Assembly (NCBI RefSeq): GCF_041438865.1
Contig: NZ_CP109450.1
Span: 1,240,001-1,304,000 of the forward strand
Source of the DNA: Streptomyces sp. NBC_01471
Lineage (GTDB): Bacteria; Actinomycetota; Actinomycetes; Streptomycetales; Streptomycetaceae
Direction of reading: 5' to 3'
DNA: 64,000 nt
The notes under the pieces are model-generated. The model did no database searches. It was not told where the DNA came from and worked only from the letters and a program-made list of their open reading frames with translations. How positions within the stretch are numbered: the first letter of the stretch is position 1; every line of letters begins with the position of its first letter. Positions 43,651 through 52,477 of this stretch are shown in pieces. Position numbers and translations under genes: made by a program.

Positions 43651-43922
43651 GATTCCTATCCAAGGGAGAAGCGTGAAGGGGAGGTGAAGCCGAGGTAATA
43701 GCCTTGGTTCACTGAAGTAAAGCACATGCAATATACGCGCATCCGCGAGACCAACTAGTCGAGGCCTGACTGCAGTCGGCGATGCGTCAGCTATTGTCCG
43801 GACTTCGGAGCTTCGCGAGCGTGCCACATTTCCAGCATCCCTCGGAAACGGACAAAAGCTCCCATGGCCGATCCATGTCGGTTTTTTGGGTGATAAGCTA
43901 TCGCAAAACGTAGTTTCATCAG

Positions 43923-44144
43923 GTGAAACACCCGTTCAGCCTCCTGCGTGCGGCTCGCAGCTACAGACTTCCTCAGCTGAGTGGTTCGCCTCAGAGAACC
44001 CGGCGCACGCGTTCCGCCTTTGAGTGCACGCAGTGCGGACACGCCACGCACGCCGACATCGGCGCCGCCCACAACCGCGCACTCGACACCACCAGCCAGG
44101 AGCAGCGTCTGACCGGCGGGCTGGAGGCTGACAGCGCGCGGTGA
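43923..44144 (+). pseudogene. TnpB (IS200/IS605-type) C-terminal relic
   Basis: Only the last ~45 residues are recognisable: FECTQCGHATHADIGAAHNR followed by an Ala/Leu-rich tail, i.e. one half of the zinc ribbon and the end of the RuvC-like domain of TnpB/OrfB. Upstream codons make no sense as TnpB, and no TnpA is near. Confidence 0.8.
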
Positions 44145-44243
44145 GGCTGGGGCCGGGGGACGCTGATGGCCCTCCTGTGCAGGTGCGTTGAAAAGGGCGC
44201 GCTCCGTACGGCCGGACTTGTCGTCTAACGGCGCCTTTGCTCT

Positions 44244-45182
44244 TCAGCTCCAGAGCACCGGAACGCCCTCCAACCGCGTGATGTGCCCGGCGGCACTGGC
44301 TGCACCCCGCTCTGGACCTTTCGGATGGCCGGGAGCCCGGGTCGACTGGCCATTTCCCTGTCCCGCGGGGACACGGCTTTGCAGACAGATGCGGCAGCCG
44401 AATCCTGCCTTCACCTTGGAGTAGCGGACCCGGCTGATGGACCTGCAGGTTGTGCACTCGGCTGTCCACGGCGTGTGGTTCCCGGGGTAGGGGTCGAGGG
44501 GCTTGAGGCCCGACTGCAGCATGAAGGCCACGGCCTCTGCCGGCGTCACCCGGCGCCGTGGATGCCTGGAAGCGGGGGCCGGTGCCTGCTTGGGCAACGA
44601 GCGTTCTGCGCGTTTAGCTCGGTGCCACGCCGAGGCCCAGGCCACGAAGGAACTCTCCGGTTCCTGGCATGCGATCAGGTAGGCATGCATTTGGTGCACT
44701 GAGGTGACTGGCTGCTTTCGCTCCCGGATCCGCCACGCCGACATACGGGAGAGAGTCCCGTAATCCTTGGCTCGGTCCTCCGCTCGCTCTTCCATCTGCC
44801 GGGATGACGGCTCGCCGTTCTCCTCCCAGACCCGCCTGAGCGCCGCGGCCAGATCAGCCGAGGTACGGACGAGCTTCAGACGGGGGGCATCAGTCAGACG
44901 GTGGCCTCTTCCTGGCCGGCCCGCCTTCTTCCAGAGGTTCTCGATCTCGTTGAGGTCGGTATCGCACGCAGCCGCCATGTCCCGGGCCACCATGAGGGTT
45001 GGCCTCACCTCGCCCGCTTCGGCACGCTGGATCGTCGTCACCGACCGGTTGATCTCCGCAGCCAGTTCCCAGCGCGTCAGGCCCCGCCGGGAACGGCCCT
45101 CACGTAATTCACAAGCCAGACGACCCACGCTGTCGTTCGGGTCGTCGATCGGCGCCATTGGCCGCCCACGTTTGCCTGGCAC
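44244..45182 (-). CDS. XRE regulator with C-terminal zinc ribbon, 312 aa
   Basis: N-terminal HTH (RRGLTRWELAAEINRSVTTI followed by QRAEAGEVRP), then a helical linker with a second helical unit (ADLAAALRRVWEENGEPSSR), and a C-terminal treble-clef unit, GLKPLDPYPGNHTPWTAECT followed by CRSISRVRYSKV and GFGCRIC. This last unit recurs in Streptomyces plasmid and ICE proteins. ATG 45182 or the in-frame ATG 45158 may be the start. Confidence 0.75.
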   Translation of the reverse strand: MPGKRGRPMAPIDDPNDSVGRLACELREGRSRRGLTRWELAAEINRSVTTIQRAEAGEVRPTLMVARDMAAACDTDLNEIENLWKKAGRPGRGHRLTDAPRLKLVRTSADLAAALRRVWEENGEPSSRQMEERAEDRAKDYGTLSRMSAWRIRERKQPVTSVHQMHAYLIACQEPESSFVAWASAWHRAKRAERSLPKQAPAPASRHPRRRVTPAEAVAFMLQSGLKPLDPYPGNHTPWTAECTTCRSISRVRYSKVKAGFGCRICLQSRVPAGQGNGQSTRAPGHPKGPERGAASAAGHITRLEGVPVLWS

Positions 45183-45189
45183 GGCGTCG

Positions 45190-45453
45190 TTACCCCAGCG
45201 CGGGAGTCAATAGGGCGCGCCCCAAACGCCGGATCAGCACCGTGGCGCGCGGGCTGGCCTGGGCGTTGCGGATCAGCAGCAAGCCGAGCAGGCTGGCGCC
45301 GCCGAGTACGGCCCCCGTCTCCTGCCTGGGGACGCCATGGAGAGTCATGAGTACCGCCACCACGATGATCACGATGATCACGGCGCTTTCTCCTGAGCCG
45401 AGTCGGGGCCGGAGGCTGGCGGTGCACGTCTCTACGGGATAGGGAGATGGCAT
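45190..45453 (-). CDS. Small membrane protein, 87 aa
   Basis: Two hydrophobic helices (AVIIVIIVVAVLMTLHG and AVLGGASLLGLLLI) with a positive C-terminal tail. It ends 8 bp upstream of the XRE gene on the same strand, so it may be its operon partner. ATG 45453 has AAAGGG about 10 nt upstream. No family is recognised. Confidence 0.55.
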   Translation of the reverse strand: MPSPYPVETCTASLRPRLGSGESAVIIVIIVVAVLMTLHGVPRQETGAVLGGASLLGLLLIRNAQASPRATVLIRRLGRALLTPALG

Positions 45454-46157
45454 GAGTGAGGGACCCTTTCTGAGGTCACGCCGTTGTGGCGTGAAGGAAC
45501 GCCGGCTCCAACCGTTACCGCCGGCGGTTGGCTCCGCCGTGCTGCGGTGAACAGAATCGTGCCAGTGATCGAAAGGCTCACATGCCACTCGCTCATAGTT
45601 AATTCATATCTGTCACGCGCGTTGGGGAGGGCCTCACTTGGCAAGTACCCCCATATCCATTGGCCATAGGTGCACGCTTGCGTGACATGACGAGGTGATC
45701 GACCAGGTAAATAGGGAGAGGCGGTACACCGAGTTCTCCCTTCCAACGGGCGCGGCAGGAGATTCACCCATTCTTGGCACACTTCGCTTGCCGCTTCCAC
45801 TCCTGTACTGCGACGATCCGGCCAGCACCGCGCTGCGGTCGCTGCCCTGACTGCTGCTGGCTCCAACCACTGCGAACAGGGATCCCGTGCGGGCGTGTTG
45901 GCTCACCTCGCACAAACAAGGCAAGGGCCGGACCCACTGGGCCCGGCCCTTCCGCGTTATGGCCTGCGCAGCTTCATAACCCGCTCCGCCGACCGGCACG
46001 GCTGCACGGCCCCCGCGCTGCCAGAACCACCGGCCGGTCAATCTGGCCGATGAGCCGCGTCAACCCAGCCCACTTCTCCCGGAAGATCTGCACCCCTCGC
46101 CCCGCCAGGTACGCAGCCGGACCCGCCCGGCGCGGACGGGGCGCTGGTTGACAGGTG
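45454..46157. other. Gene-poor interval
   Basis: No frame has a convincing start plus codon bias. A TTGACA-GG-TGTCAA perfect palindrome at 46148-46161 lies at the 3' edge, overlapping the stop of the next minus-strand gene. Otherwise I see nothing interpretable. Confidence 0.4.
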
Positions 46158-46868
46158 TCAATCGGGGTGGCGCCGTGGCGCGTGGGCTTCGATGGCTTGC
46201 CTCCCAGTTAATGTCTGGCAGAGATCACCCGCCGCAGCACCCCACGATTGGCAGGGGATCGCTGCCAGGCGGGTGTGGTCGACAAGCTGATAGCGAGGGG
46301 TGTGGGTCTTTCCGGCCGGTAACCCTGTGCTGGGGCTGACACAGGACGATCCTGGTTCGGCGGCGCAGTAACGGCAGGGCAGAAGTTCTGCCGCTCTGTT
46401 GCGTTCCGCGCTGCGCCGCGCGAATTCCGCCTGTGCAGCTTCCTGACGCCTCCGCAGTTCCGCTTTTCGAGCTCGTTCTTCCTCAAGGATTCGCTCGTAC
46501 GTGTCAGGGTGGCTTGGACATGCCCCCCTCACGGCGAGGTTCCACCGGCACAACTTGTTGCTGGCTGTAGGCGCTCCACAGCGGTTAGTTTCGTTGCCGG
46601 GGCCGTGGTGAGGGCACGGCTCATCACGCGTGTCGACTCTGCACGGCCTGCCTGTGGTCACGCCGATGACACGGCAGAGGCCGGTCTGTATGGCGTCTTC
46701 ACCCTCCTGCGCCATCTGCTCTGCGATGGCGGGCCAGTCATCGGAGTCGATCTGGCTTCTCCACCACTCCGCTGTCCCCTGCAGCGAAACCCATCCTGCG
46801 TTGTCCACCTTGAACCGTGGCTTGGCCAGTGCCTTGGCCACCATTACCGCGTTGTCTGCGTCGTCCAC
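46158..46868 (-). CDS. Cys-rich protein with repeated zinc-knuckle units, 236 aa
   Basis: The C-terminal ~80 residues contain two copies of a small metal unit: LPCRYCAAEPGSSCVSPSTG followed by HTPRYQL, and IPCQSWGAAAGDLCQTLTG followed by EAHAPRR (C-x2-C/S ... C ... H-x-x-R). An upstream CPHHGPGNETNRCGAPTAS may be a third. A helical, charged linker (ILEEERARKAELRRRQEAAQ) separates them. These units are common in ICE and phage proteins of actinobacteria and probably bind nucleic acid. Confidence 0.65.
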   Translation of the reverse strand: MDDADNAVMVAKALAKPRFKVDNAGWVSLQGTAEWWRSQIDSDDWPAIAEQMAQEGEDAIQTGLCRVIGVTTGRPCRVDTRDEPCPHHGPGNETNRCGAPTASNKLCRWNLAVRGACPSHPDTYERILEEERARKAELRRRQEAAQAEFARRSAERNRAAELLPCRYCAAEPGSSCVSPSTGLPAGKTHTPRYQLVDHTRLAAIPCQSWGAAAGDLCQTLTGRQAIEAHAPRRHPD

Positions 46869-47308
46869 AGGACGGGAACTTAGCGAACCGGGCTCAATGC
46901 CTTGCGAGCCGCCGGTTCATGCTGCGCAGCGGGTTGACGACGAAGGCATAAAGCCATCGGGCCTGACTCGATACCGTGCGGATGACCGGCGATCTGGTGG
47001 CCGGCTCGGTGCACGGCCCCGGCGATGGGGTGCTGGACTGCCCGCCAAGCTCCGTCACGAGCTCGGCCGTTGGCCCATCCGTTCATCGCCGGGGAGCGCA
47101 CAAGTATACCCACCCACGCCCAGGTCAACGACCCCACGGCCTGAACGGTTCCGCAGAGAGGCAGGACCTCAAACAAGCCAGCACCAGGCCGCTCGGAGGC
47201 GGCGCCCTTACGACGCGCCCTTTCGGGCTGTCGAGCGCCAGCCACTGGAGACCCCGAACGCGCGTGTGGATAATGTGTGCACGACGCGACGTAAATGTGA
47301 GGGAAGGC

Positions 47309-47575
47309 ATGGGGAAGGCAGAAGAGCGCAGCAACTTGTACCACCAGTTCCTTGGCCTGGCTGATCAGATCTATCGGCTCGTGAGTACAGATCGAGCCCC
47401 GGAGCGGAACGAGCCCGCCCGCCGGAAGTGCCCCAGCGAGACGGACACGAAGACGGTCCTCCACCGACGCGACTACGTCCTCGTTCCAGACGCTATCCCC
47501 TCCACGGACACCCTCCGCGAGTGGAATGCCCACGCGGCCGCCGTACTGCAGGCTGCGTCCCCGATCAACCATTGA
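47309..47575 (+). CDS. Hypothetical protein, 88 aa
   Basis: A small polar protein (LYHQFLGLADQIYRLVSTDR; DYVLVPDAIPSTDTLREWNA). GAGGGAAGG immediately precedes ATG 47309, and an in-frame GTG at 47297 is an alternative. Codon usage fits Streptomyces in this frame. No family is recognised. About 440 bp upstream are empty. Confidence 0.5.
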   Translation: MGKAEERSNLYHQFLGLADQIYRLVSTDRAPERNEPARRKCPSETDTKTVLHRRDYVLVPDAIPSTDTLREWNAHAAAVLQAASPINH

Positions 47576-47888
47576 GATACCTCAGGGTTCCCTCGCCAGC
47601 CGAAGCCTCGGTTGTCAGTAGCAGCTGCGACCCTGTCTGGTGCCCGGCGGCGCCCGTCACCGGAGCCGATGCCGCCGCCAGGCATCCATGGCGGTCGGCA
47701 GCCCTGGCAGAACACGAGCGGCGGGGTTCGGCGGGGCTTGGCCTGACAAAAAAGCCGGGACGGCGCTGCCGCCTCGCGGTGCGCCTCGTCGCCAAACGAG
47801 ATCATCGCTGACTGCACCCCGGTAAGACATATAAGAGCAAATTGGAGCCATTAGAGCCATCTAATACTCCAGCTGTAGATCGTGATCT

Positions 47889-49206
47889 TCATGTCTGGGT
47901 GGCTTGTCGCTGGTAGTGGCTTGTGTGGGATCGGGCCTGGTGGAGGCGTCGCCAGATGGACCAACAGAGTCGGTAGGCGGCGGTGTGGACGGGCTGGGCG
48001 ACGAGGGTGATGAACAGGTGCTGGATCTCATTGCAGGTGAGCGGCGTGAGGCCGTCCGGTGCAGGCTGGCGGATGTGTTCTTCTGCGCGAACGACAGTGA
48101 GGAAGGCATGCGCAAGCATGGCGAGAGTGACCCAGCGACCAGGACGCGTAGCGGCGGACCTGGTGCTCGTCCAGTCCGGCCAGGCCCTTTCCGGACTGGA
48201 AGAAATCCTCCACTCGCCATCTTGATCCAGCGACGCGAACCAGCTCGGTCAGAGGCACTCGGGCGGGCGAGTAGCAGCGGTAGTAGGCCAGTTCGCTGGT
48301 GCTGCGGTTGCGTCGGATCAGCAGTTGACGGTTGCCGGTCTCGGGGTTGGCGAGGTCGATGACGGCCCAGTCGTAGAAGCGGTGGCCCTTGGCCCCGGTT
48401 CCGGCGGAGAGCTTCTGCCAGGCTCGTTTGGGTACCTTCTTGGCCAGGGTGTCCGCGCGGAACTTCCCCGCGCTGGTGGTGGCTTCGTGCGAGCAGGCCA
48501 CCGCGAGGACGTAGCGCGTGCCGTGTTCCTCCAGCGCGCTTCGCAGCTTGGGGTTGCCGCCGTAGACCTCGTCGCCCGCCACCCAAGCGGCCCGGTGGCC
48601 GGCGTCCAGGAACCGGGTGACCATGCACGCGGCCAGCTCGGGTTTGGTGGCGAAGGCGGTCTCCTCACCGAGTCCGGCGGCGCGGCAACGGCCCGGGTCG
48701 GTGGTCCAGGAACGCGGAACATACAGTTCCCGGTCCACTGCGGCGTGCCCGCGTTGACCGGCGTAGACGAGGTAGACGGCAACTTGGGCGTTCTCGATTC
48801 TGCCCGCGGTGCCGGTGTACTGACGCTGGACGCCGACCGTGCCGATGCCCTTCTTCACATCGCCGGTCTCGTCGACTACCAGCACCGCCCGCTCGTCATG
48901 CAGGTGCTCCACCACGTATCCGCGCACGTCGTCGCGGACAGCGTCAGCGATCCATTTGGCGCGGCTGAGCAAGTGCTGCATGGCATCCGGGGTGGACTCC
49001 CCGGCCCACTCGGCGATCGTCCAGCAGTTCTTACGCGGCAGGTCCGACAGGAGCCCGAGCACCAATCGCCGGACCCGGACCCGGCGCCGGGGCTCGACCC
49101 GCTTGAACCGGCCCGCGATCCACCCCATCAGGCATTCGAACGCCTCTTGCCATCGAGCAGGGTCTACGCTGTGACCTGCGGCCACCGCATGATCTTCAGT
49201 CTTCAC
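47889..49206 (-). pseudogene. IS701-family DDE transposase, frameshifted near its C-terminus
   Basis: The DDE triad is visible: VLVVDETGDVKKGIGTVGVQ for the first Asp, AAWVAGDEVYGGNPKLR for the second, SRWRVEDFFQSGKGLAGLDE for the Glu. All lie before a frame break near 48140, where RRYASWS should continue as RWVTLAMLAHAFLTVVRAEE in the next frame and run to TGA 47889. The original protein would be about 435 aa. The truncated product could retain activity, but full function is doubtful unless the break is a sequencing error or a programmed shift. Confidence 0.85.
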
Positions 49207-49277
49207 ACACCGATGATCAACGGTGGCCGTACATGTTCGTCAGCAGGCCCCTGCCAGGTCCGGCTTGCGACGGAGCG

Positions 49278-49778
49278 TTATATACCACGGCTGCCGTCGA
49301 GACTCTCGCGAATGATGTCCGCATGACCGGCGTGCCGGGCAGTCTCCTCGATCATGTGGAGCAGGACCCAACGCACGTTCCGGTCCGCCAGGTCGGGGCG
49401 ACTGCACGGAGCCTCCAATGACATGCCTGCGACGATCTCCCGTGAGATAGCCACCTGCTCCTCGAAGAAGGCCGTCCAGTGCTTCACCGTGTCCTGCTCG
49501 TCGACACGGAAGTCTTCGTCCCTCCAGTCCCGGACCTCCGCTTCGGGCCACTCGCCGAGAAGTGTCCGTCCCGCAACGACGATCTGAAACCACCTGCGCT
49601 CCCAGAGGGCCGAGTGTTTGAGCAGGCCCATCAAGGACAACGAACTCACCGTCGGAGCCATGCGGGCATCCGCGTCAGAAACTCCGTCGACCTTCCGAAG
49701 CAGATCGGCGCGCTGCTTGTCGAGAAAGCCGCAGAGGGCCTCCCGCTCGGTAGCGATTGAGAACTGGTTGGCTGTCAT
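49278..49778 (-). CDS. DinB-family protein (mycothiol-dependent enzyme type), 166 aa
   Basis: A four-helix DinB fold: LCGFLDKQRADLLRKVDGVS, LMGLLKHSALWERRWFQIV and the metal triad region WVLLHMIEETARHAGHADII with His spacing H-x(n)-H-x3-H. In actinobacteria such proteins (DUF664) use mycothiol for isomerase or detoxification reactions. It sits only 72 bp from the transposase start and inside the terminal repeats, so it travels with the element. Confidence 0.88.
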   Translation of the reverse strand: MTANQFSIATEREALCGFLDKQRADLLRKVDGVSDADARMAPTVSSLSLMGLLKHSALWERRWFQIVVAGRTLLGEWPEAEVRDWRDEDFRVDEQDTVKHWTAFFEEQVAISREIVAGMSLEAPCSRPDLADRNVRWVLLHMIEETARHAGHADIIRESLDGSRGI

Positions 49779-50122
49779 GTCCCGGACGCTACCGGACCAG
49801 AGTGCGCGCCGACCGGTGCTGCTGCGTAGCTATCCAGCATGAAGATCACGATCTACAGCTGGAGTACCTAGCCGAGTCGCCTGACGACGAATCGAGACGC
49901 TTCAGCACGATGACGGTGAGCCCAGTCCTCCTGTGAAGTAACCCTTGCCCGCCCACGGCCGGGCTCAGCTCCTCACGGAGGATCCCGCTGCATCCGCATC
50001 GGGCCGGACTTAACTTCACTGTCAAAGGACACTGATGCTGCTGCGGGATCGGGTCCGGGGGAATAGTCTGTTCGGCTCGTTGATTCGTCTCTCTGTGGTG
50101 CCGCGATATCGGGGAGACGTAA

Positions 50123-51058
50123 ATGACAGACCTCAAGGTGTTTCGACGAGACGAGGACGACCGAGACGTGGAGCTGCGGGGCTCAACGGTGACGCTGGAG
50201 GTTGACCTTCAACGCCGGGTCGAAGCCGGCATGGAGGAGATGCTCGGTATCCGCTTCCTGGCGTCGGAGTACCCGACCGGGCCGTGGCACCGAGGTCGTA
50301 TCGACACCTTGGGACTCGACGAGAACAACGCCCCCGTCGTGATCGAGTACAAAAAGGGCTCCGACAGCGGGGTGATGTCGCAGGCGGTGTCCTACCTGTC
50401 GTGGCTGGACTCGGCGCATCACGAGTTCGAGGCCCTGGTCAAGGAAGCGCTGGGCGCCGAGGCAGCCGAGGCGATCGACTGGCGGAACCCGCGGATGGTC
50501 TGCATCGCGGCCAGCTTCTCGCACCATGACCGGGTCGCGGTGCACCGGCTCCGTGAGCGTATCGACCTCGTTCGTTACCGCGTCTTCGACGGCGGGTTGC
50601 TCAGCTTGTTGTTGATCGAGTCCGCAGCTGGGACTCCGAGCCACGCTCCGGCCCGACGGCAGCGTCGACAGCGGCAACTGACGGCTGATGCAAGCCAGGG
50701 CAGGAGGCCAGGTGTCGGGGTGACCTCGGGCGCGGCTCCGGCTTGTCTGCAGGACCTGTACGCCGAGCTGGACGAGGCTCTCACCGTGTGGGGCGAGGTG
50801 GAGGTTGCTGCGCTGCGGCACTACATCGCCTATCGACGGATGGTGAACCTGGCCTCCGTGGTCTTCCGTGCAAAGCACGAGGTGATCCTGGTGTATCTCA
50901 GAGTCGACCCGGAGACGGTCGAGCTGGAGGAGGGCTTCTCCCGCGATATGCGCGGCATCGGTCACCTCGGGACCGGTGATCTGGAGGTGCGTATCGCCTC
51001 GCCAGATGACCTGGAGAAGGCGGGAGCGCTGATCCGGCGCGCGTTCGAGGCGGCCTGA
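50123..51058 (+). CDS. PD-(D/E)XK-like nuclease candidate with C-terminal DUF5655-like domain, 311 aa
   Basis: The N-terminal half has the nuclease pattern EMLGIRFLASEYPT, HRGRIDTLGLDENNAPVVIE and YKKGSDSGVMSQAVSYLSWL, giving the D...E-x-K triad (RIDTLG / VIEYKKG). The C-terminal ~110 residues (LYAELDEALTVWGEVEV, YRRMVNLASVVFRAKHEVIL, IGHLGTGDLEVRIASPDDLE) match the DUF5655 predicted-transport module that often follows such domains. ATG 50123 follows GGGGAG. Its function may be DNA degradation or defence. It is convergent with a DNA methyltransferase across a shared terminator. Confidence 0.78.
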   Translation: MTDLKVFRRDEDDRDVELRGSTVTLEVDLQRRVEAGMEEMLGIRFLASEYPTGPWHRGRIDTLGLDENNAPVVIEYKKGSDSGVMSQAVSYLSWLDSAHHEFEALVKEALGAEAAEAIDWRNPRMVCIAASFSHHDRVAVHRLRERIDLVRYRVFDGGLLSLLLIESAAGTPSHAPARRQRRQRQLTADASQGRRPGVGVTSGAAPACLQDLYAELDEALTVWGEVEVAALRHYIAYRRMVNLASVVFRAKHEVILVYLRVDPETVELEEGFSRDMRGIGHLGTGDLEVRIASPDDLEKAGALIRRAFEAA

Positions 51059-51064
51059 CACAAC

Positions 51065-51112
51065 AAAAGGGCGGCTGGGGCATCGTTTCTCGATGCGCCA
51101 GCCGCCCTTTTT
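51065..51112. terminator. Bidirectional intrinsic terminator
   Basis: GGGCGGCTGG (51069-51078) pairs with CCAGCCGCCC (51098-51107), extended inward by GCATCG/CGATGC across one mismatch; AAAA precedes and TTTTT follows, so it works in both directions between the convergent genes ending at 51058 and 51153. Confidence 0.92.
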
Positions 51113-51152
51113 CGTCTGCGACCCTTCGGCTGTGGCCTAGCCGGTCTCACGC

Positions 51153-51899
51153 TTACGCCTCCGGTCCGGCCAGGACGAAATCGTCCTGCGCCAGTTCGGC
51201 CTGGAGCCTTCGCTCTGCGACATCGGCGTAGTGCGAGGACAGCTCGACGCCTACGAACTTCCGGCCCTCGCGCAGCGCGGCGACGCCTGTGGAGCCGCTG
51301 CCGGTGAAGGGATCGAGGACGGTGCCGCCCTCGCGGCAGATCCGTACGAGCTGCTGCATGATCTCGACGGGCTTCTGGGTGATGTGAACGCGGTCCTTGC
51401 GGGGCTGTGAGGCGATGAAGTGGCCGGGGAGGTAGAGGTCCCGGTCCTTGTCGAGGCTGCCCTTGACGCCCCAGGTGATGAACTCGGATGCCTGCTTGAA
51501 ACCGCCCTTGCGGGGGCGGCTGGCGGGCTTGATCCACGGGATCGTGCCGCTCCACGTCCAACCCGCCATCTGCAGGGCATCGGATGTGGTCGGCTCCTGG
51601 CGCCAGTCGGAGAACACGATGGCGACGGAGTGCTCGGTGGCGGTCCGGTACGCCTCGGTGAGCAGTGCGGTGAGCCAGCTGCGGTATGAGCGCTGGTCGC
51701 GGTTCTCTCCGGGGAAGTTCTGGAGGTCGTGGGCGCTGTTGCTGGTGACGTACTTGGCGCGTGCTGATCGGCCGGTTCGGTCCGAGCTGGTGCGTCCGCC
51801 GCTGTTGTACGGCGGATCGGTGACAACGGCGTCGATGCTCTCGTCCGGAAGGGTCTTCAGCACGGTGAGGGCATCGCCCCGGTGCAGCGTGTAGCTCAT
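51153..51899 (-). CDS. Site-specific DNA methyltransferase (N6-adenine/N4-cytosine, beta class), 248 aa
   Basis: Motif IV TDPPYNSGG precedes motif I VLDPFTGSGSTGVAALREGR, the order of beta-class enzymes; the region between (HITQKPVEIMQQLVRIC) is motif X. It uses SAM to methylate an adenine or cytosine amino group; target-recognition residues cannot be read. Small orphan beta-class enzymes are common on actinobacterial mobile DNA. ATG 51899 has GAGGA 8 nt upstream. Confidence 0.93.
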   Translation of the reverse strand: MSYTLHRGDALTVLKTLPDESIDAVVTDPPYNSGGRTSSDRTGRSARAKYVTSNSAHDLQNFPGENRDQRSYRSWLTALLTEAYRTATEHSVAIVFSDWRQEPTTSDALQMAGWTWSGTIPWIKPASRPRKGGFKQASEFITWGVKGSLDKDRDLYLPGHFIASQPRKDRVHITQKPVEIMQQLVRICREGGTVLDPFTGSGSTGVAALREGRKFVGVELSSHYADVAERRLQAELAQDDFVLAGPEA

Positions 51900-52393
51900 G
51901 CGTGGGTCCTCTTTCAGGGCATGACGGGACTGGGAACTCTCCGGACGATCGGTCAACAATGCTCGTACCGGAGCAGGTCGAGCCGGACGTTAGCCCCGAT
52001 TCCCGGCCGGGCCTAACGGTCCCGCAGCGTGCTCCGAGGCCCGTCCGGCGGTCGTTTGGTGCGGCCGGATTCCCGGTCTACTGTCTCGCCAAGTCACCGA
52101 GGCGGGGCCTAGCTCCACCCCCGTTGACCTGTGCTGATGCATGTCGTCGCGTCCAAGTACGTTTCCGTGGTTGGCACCTGCCGTGCCGTTCGATGCCGTG
52201 AGGAGACCCGGTGCACTGCCTGAGATTACGAGCGCGGCCGGCTGCCGCGCATGACCAGAGACCGGCGTCCTGGAGCTACCAACTCCTCTGACCCGGGCCC
52301 GTCCTGAGAGGCGGATTCACATCGACGCGGTGCCGACGGCTTTGCACGAGTAGTTGGCACCGCGTCTCCTACGAATCACGAGGAGCCGCTGCG
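51900..52393. other. Promoter region of the conjugation module
   Basis: No gene is visible apart from the leader ORF that follows. The interval separates the minus-strand methyltransferase from the plus-strand conjugation operon and should contain both promoters. No palindrome stands out. Confidence 0.4.
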
Positions 52394-52477
52394 ATGCAGC
52401 ATGCCCTGAAGCGTCCCCGCCCTGACCCCACGCCGTTGTTCGCTCTGGCGGTCCGTCCGGGTCGGTTGCCGCGATGA
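52394..52477 (+). CDS. 27-aa leader peptide coupled to the NlpC/P60 gene
   Basis: ATG 52394 has a perfect GAGGAG 8 nt upstream; the frame ends in TGA overlapping the next start as ATGA. The next gene has no ribosome-binding site of its own, so its translation should depend on this ORF. The peptide (MQHALKRPRPDPTPLFALAV then basic residues) is proline/arginine-rich with no family. Confidence 0.6.
   Translation: MQHALKRPRPDPTPLFALAVRPGRLPR

Larger units (their letters stand above)
47865..49866. mobile_element. IS701-type element with 29-bp perfect ends and a DinB passenger gene
   Basis: The 29 bp at 47865-47893 are repeated exactly as reverse complement at 49838-49866, giving a 2002-bp element. 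It contains a minus-strand IS701-type transposase gene adjoining the left end and a minus-strand DinB gene adjoining the right. The transposase stop codon lies inside the left repeat. Flanks read CTAA on the left and, after one base, CTAG on the right; both fit the YTAR target preference reported for IS701, but they are not an exact duplication. Confidence 0.85.
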
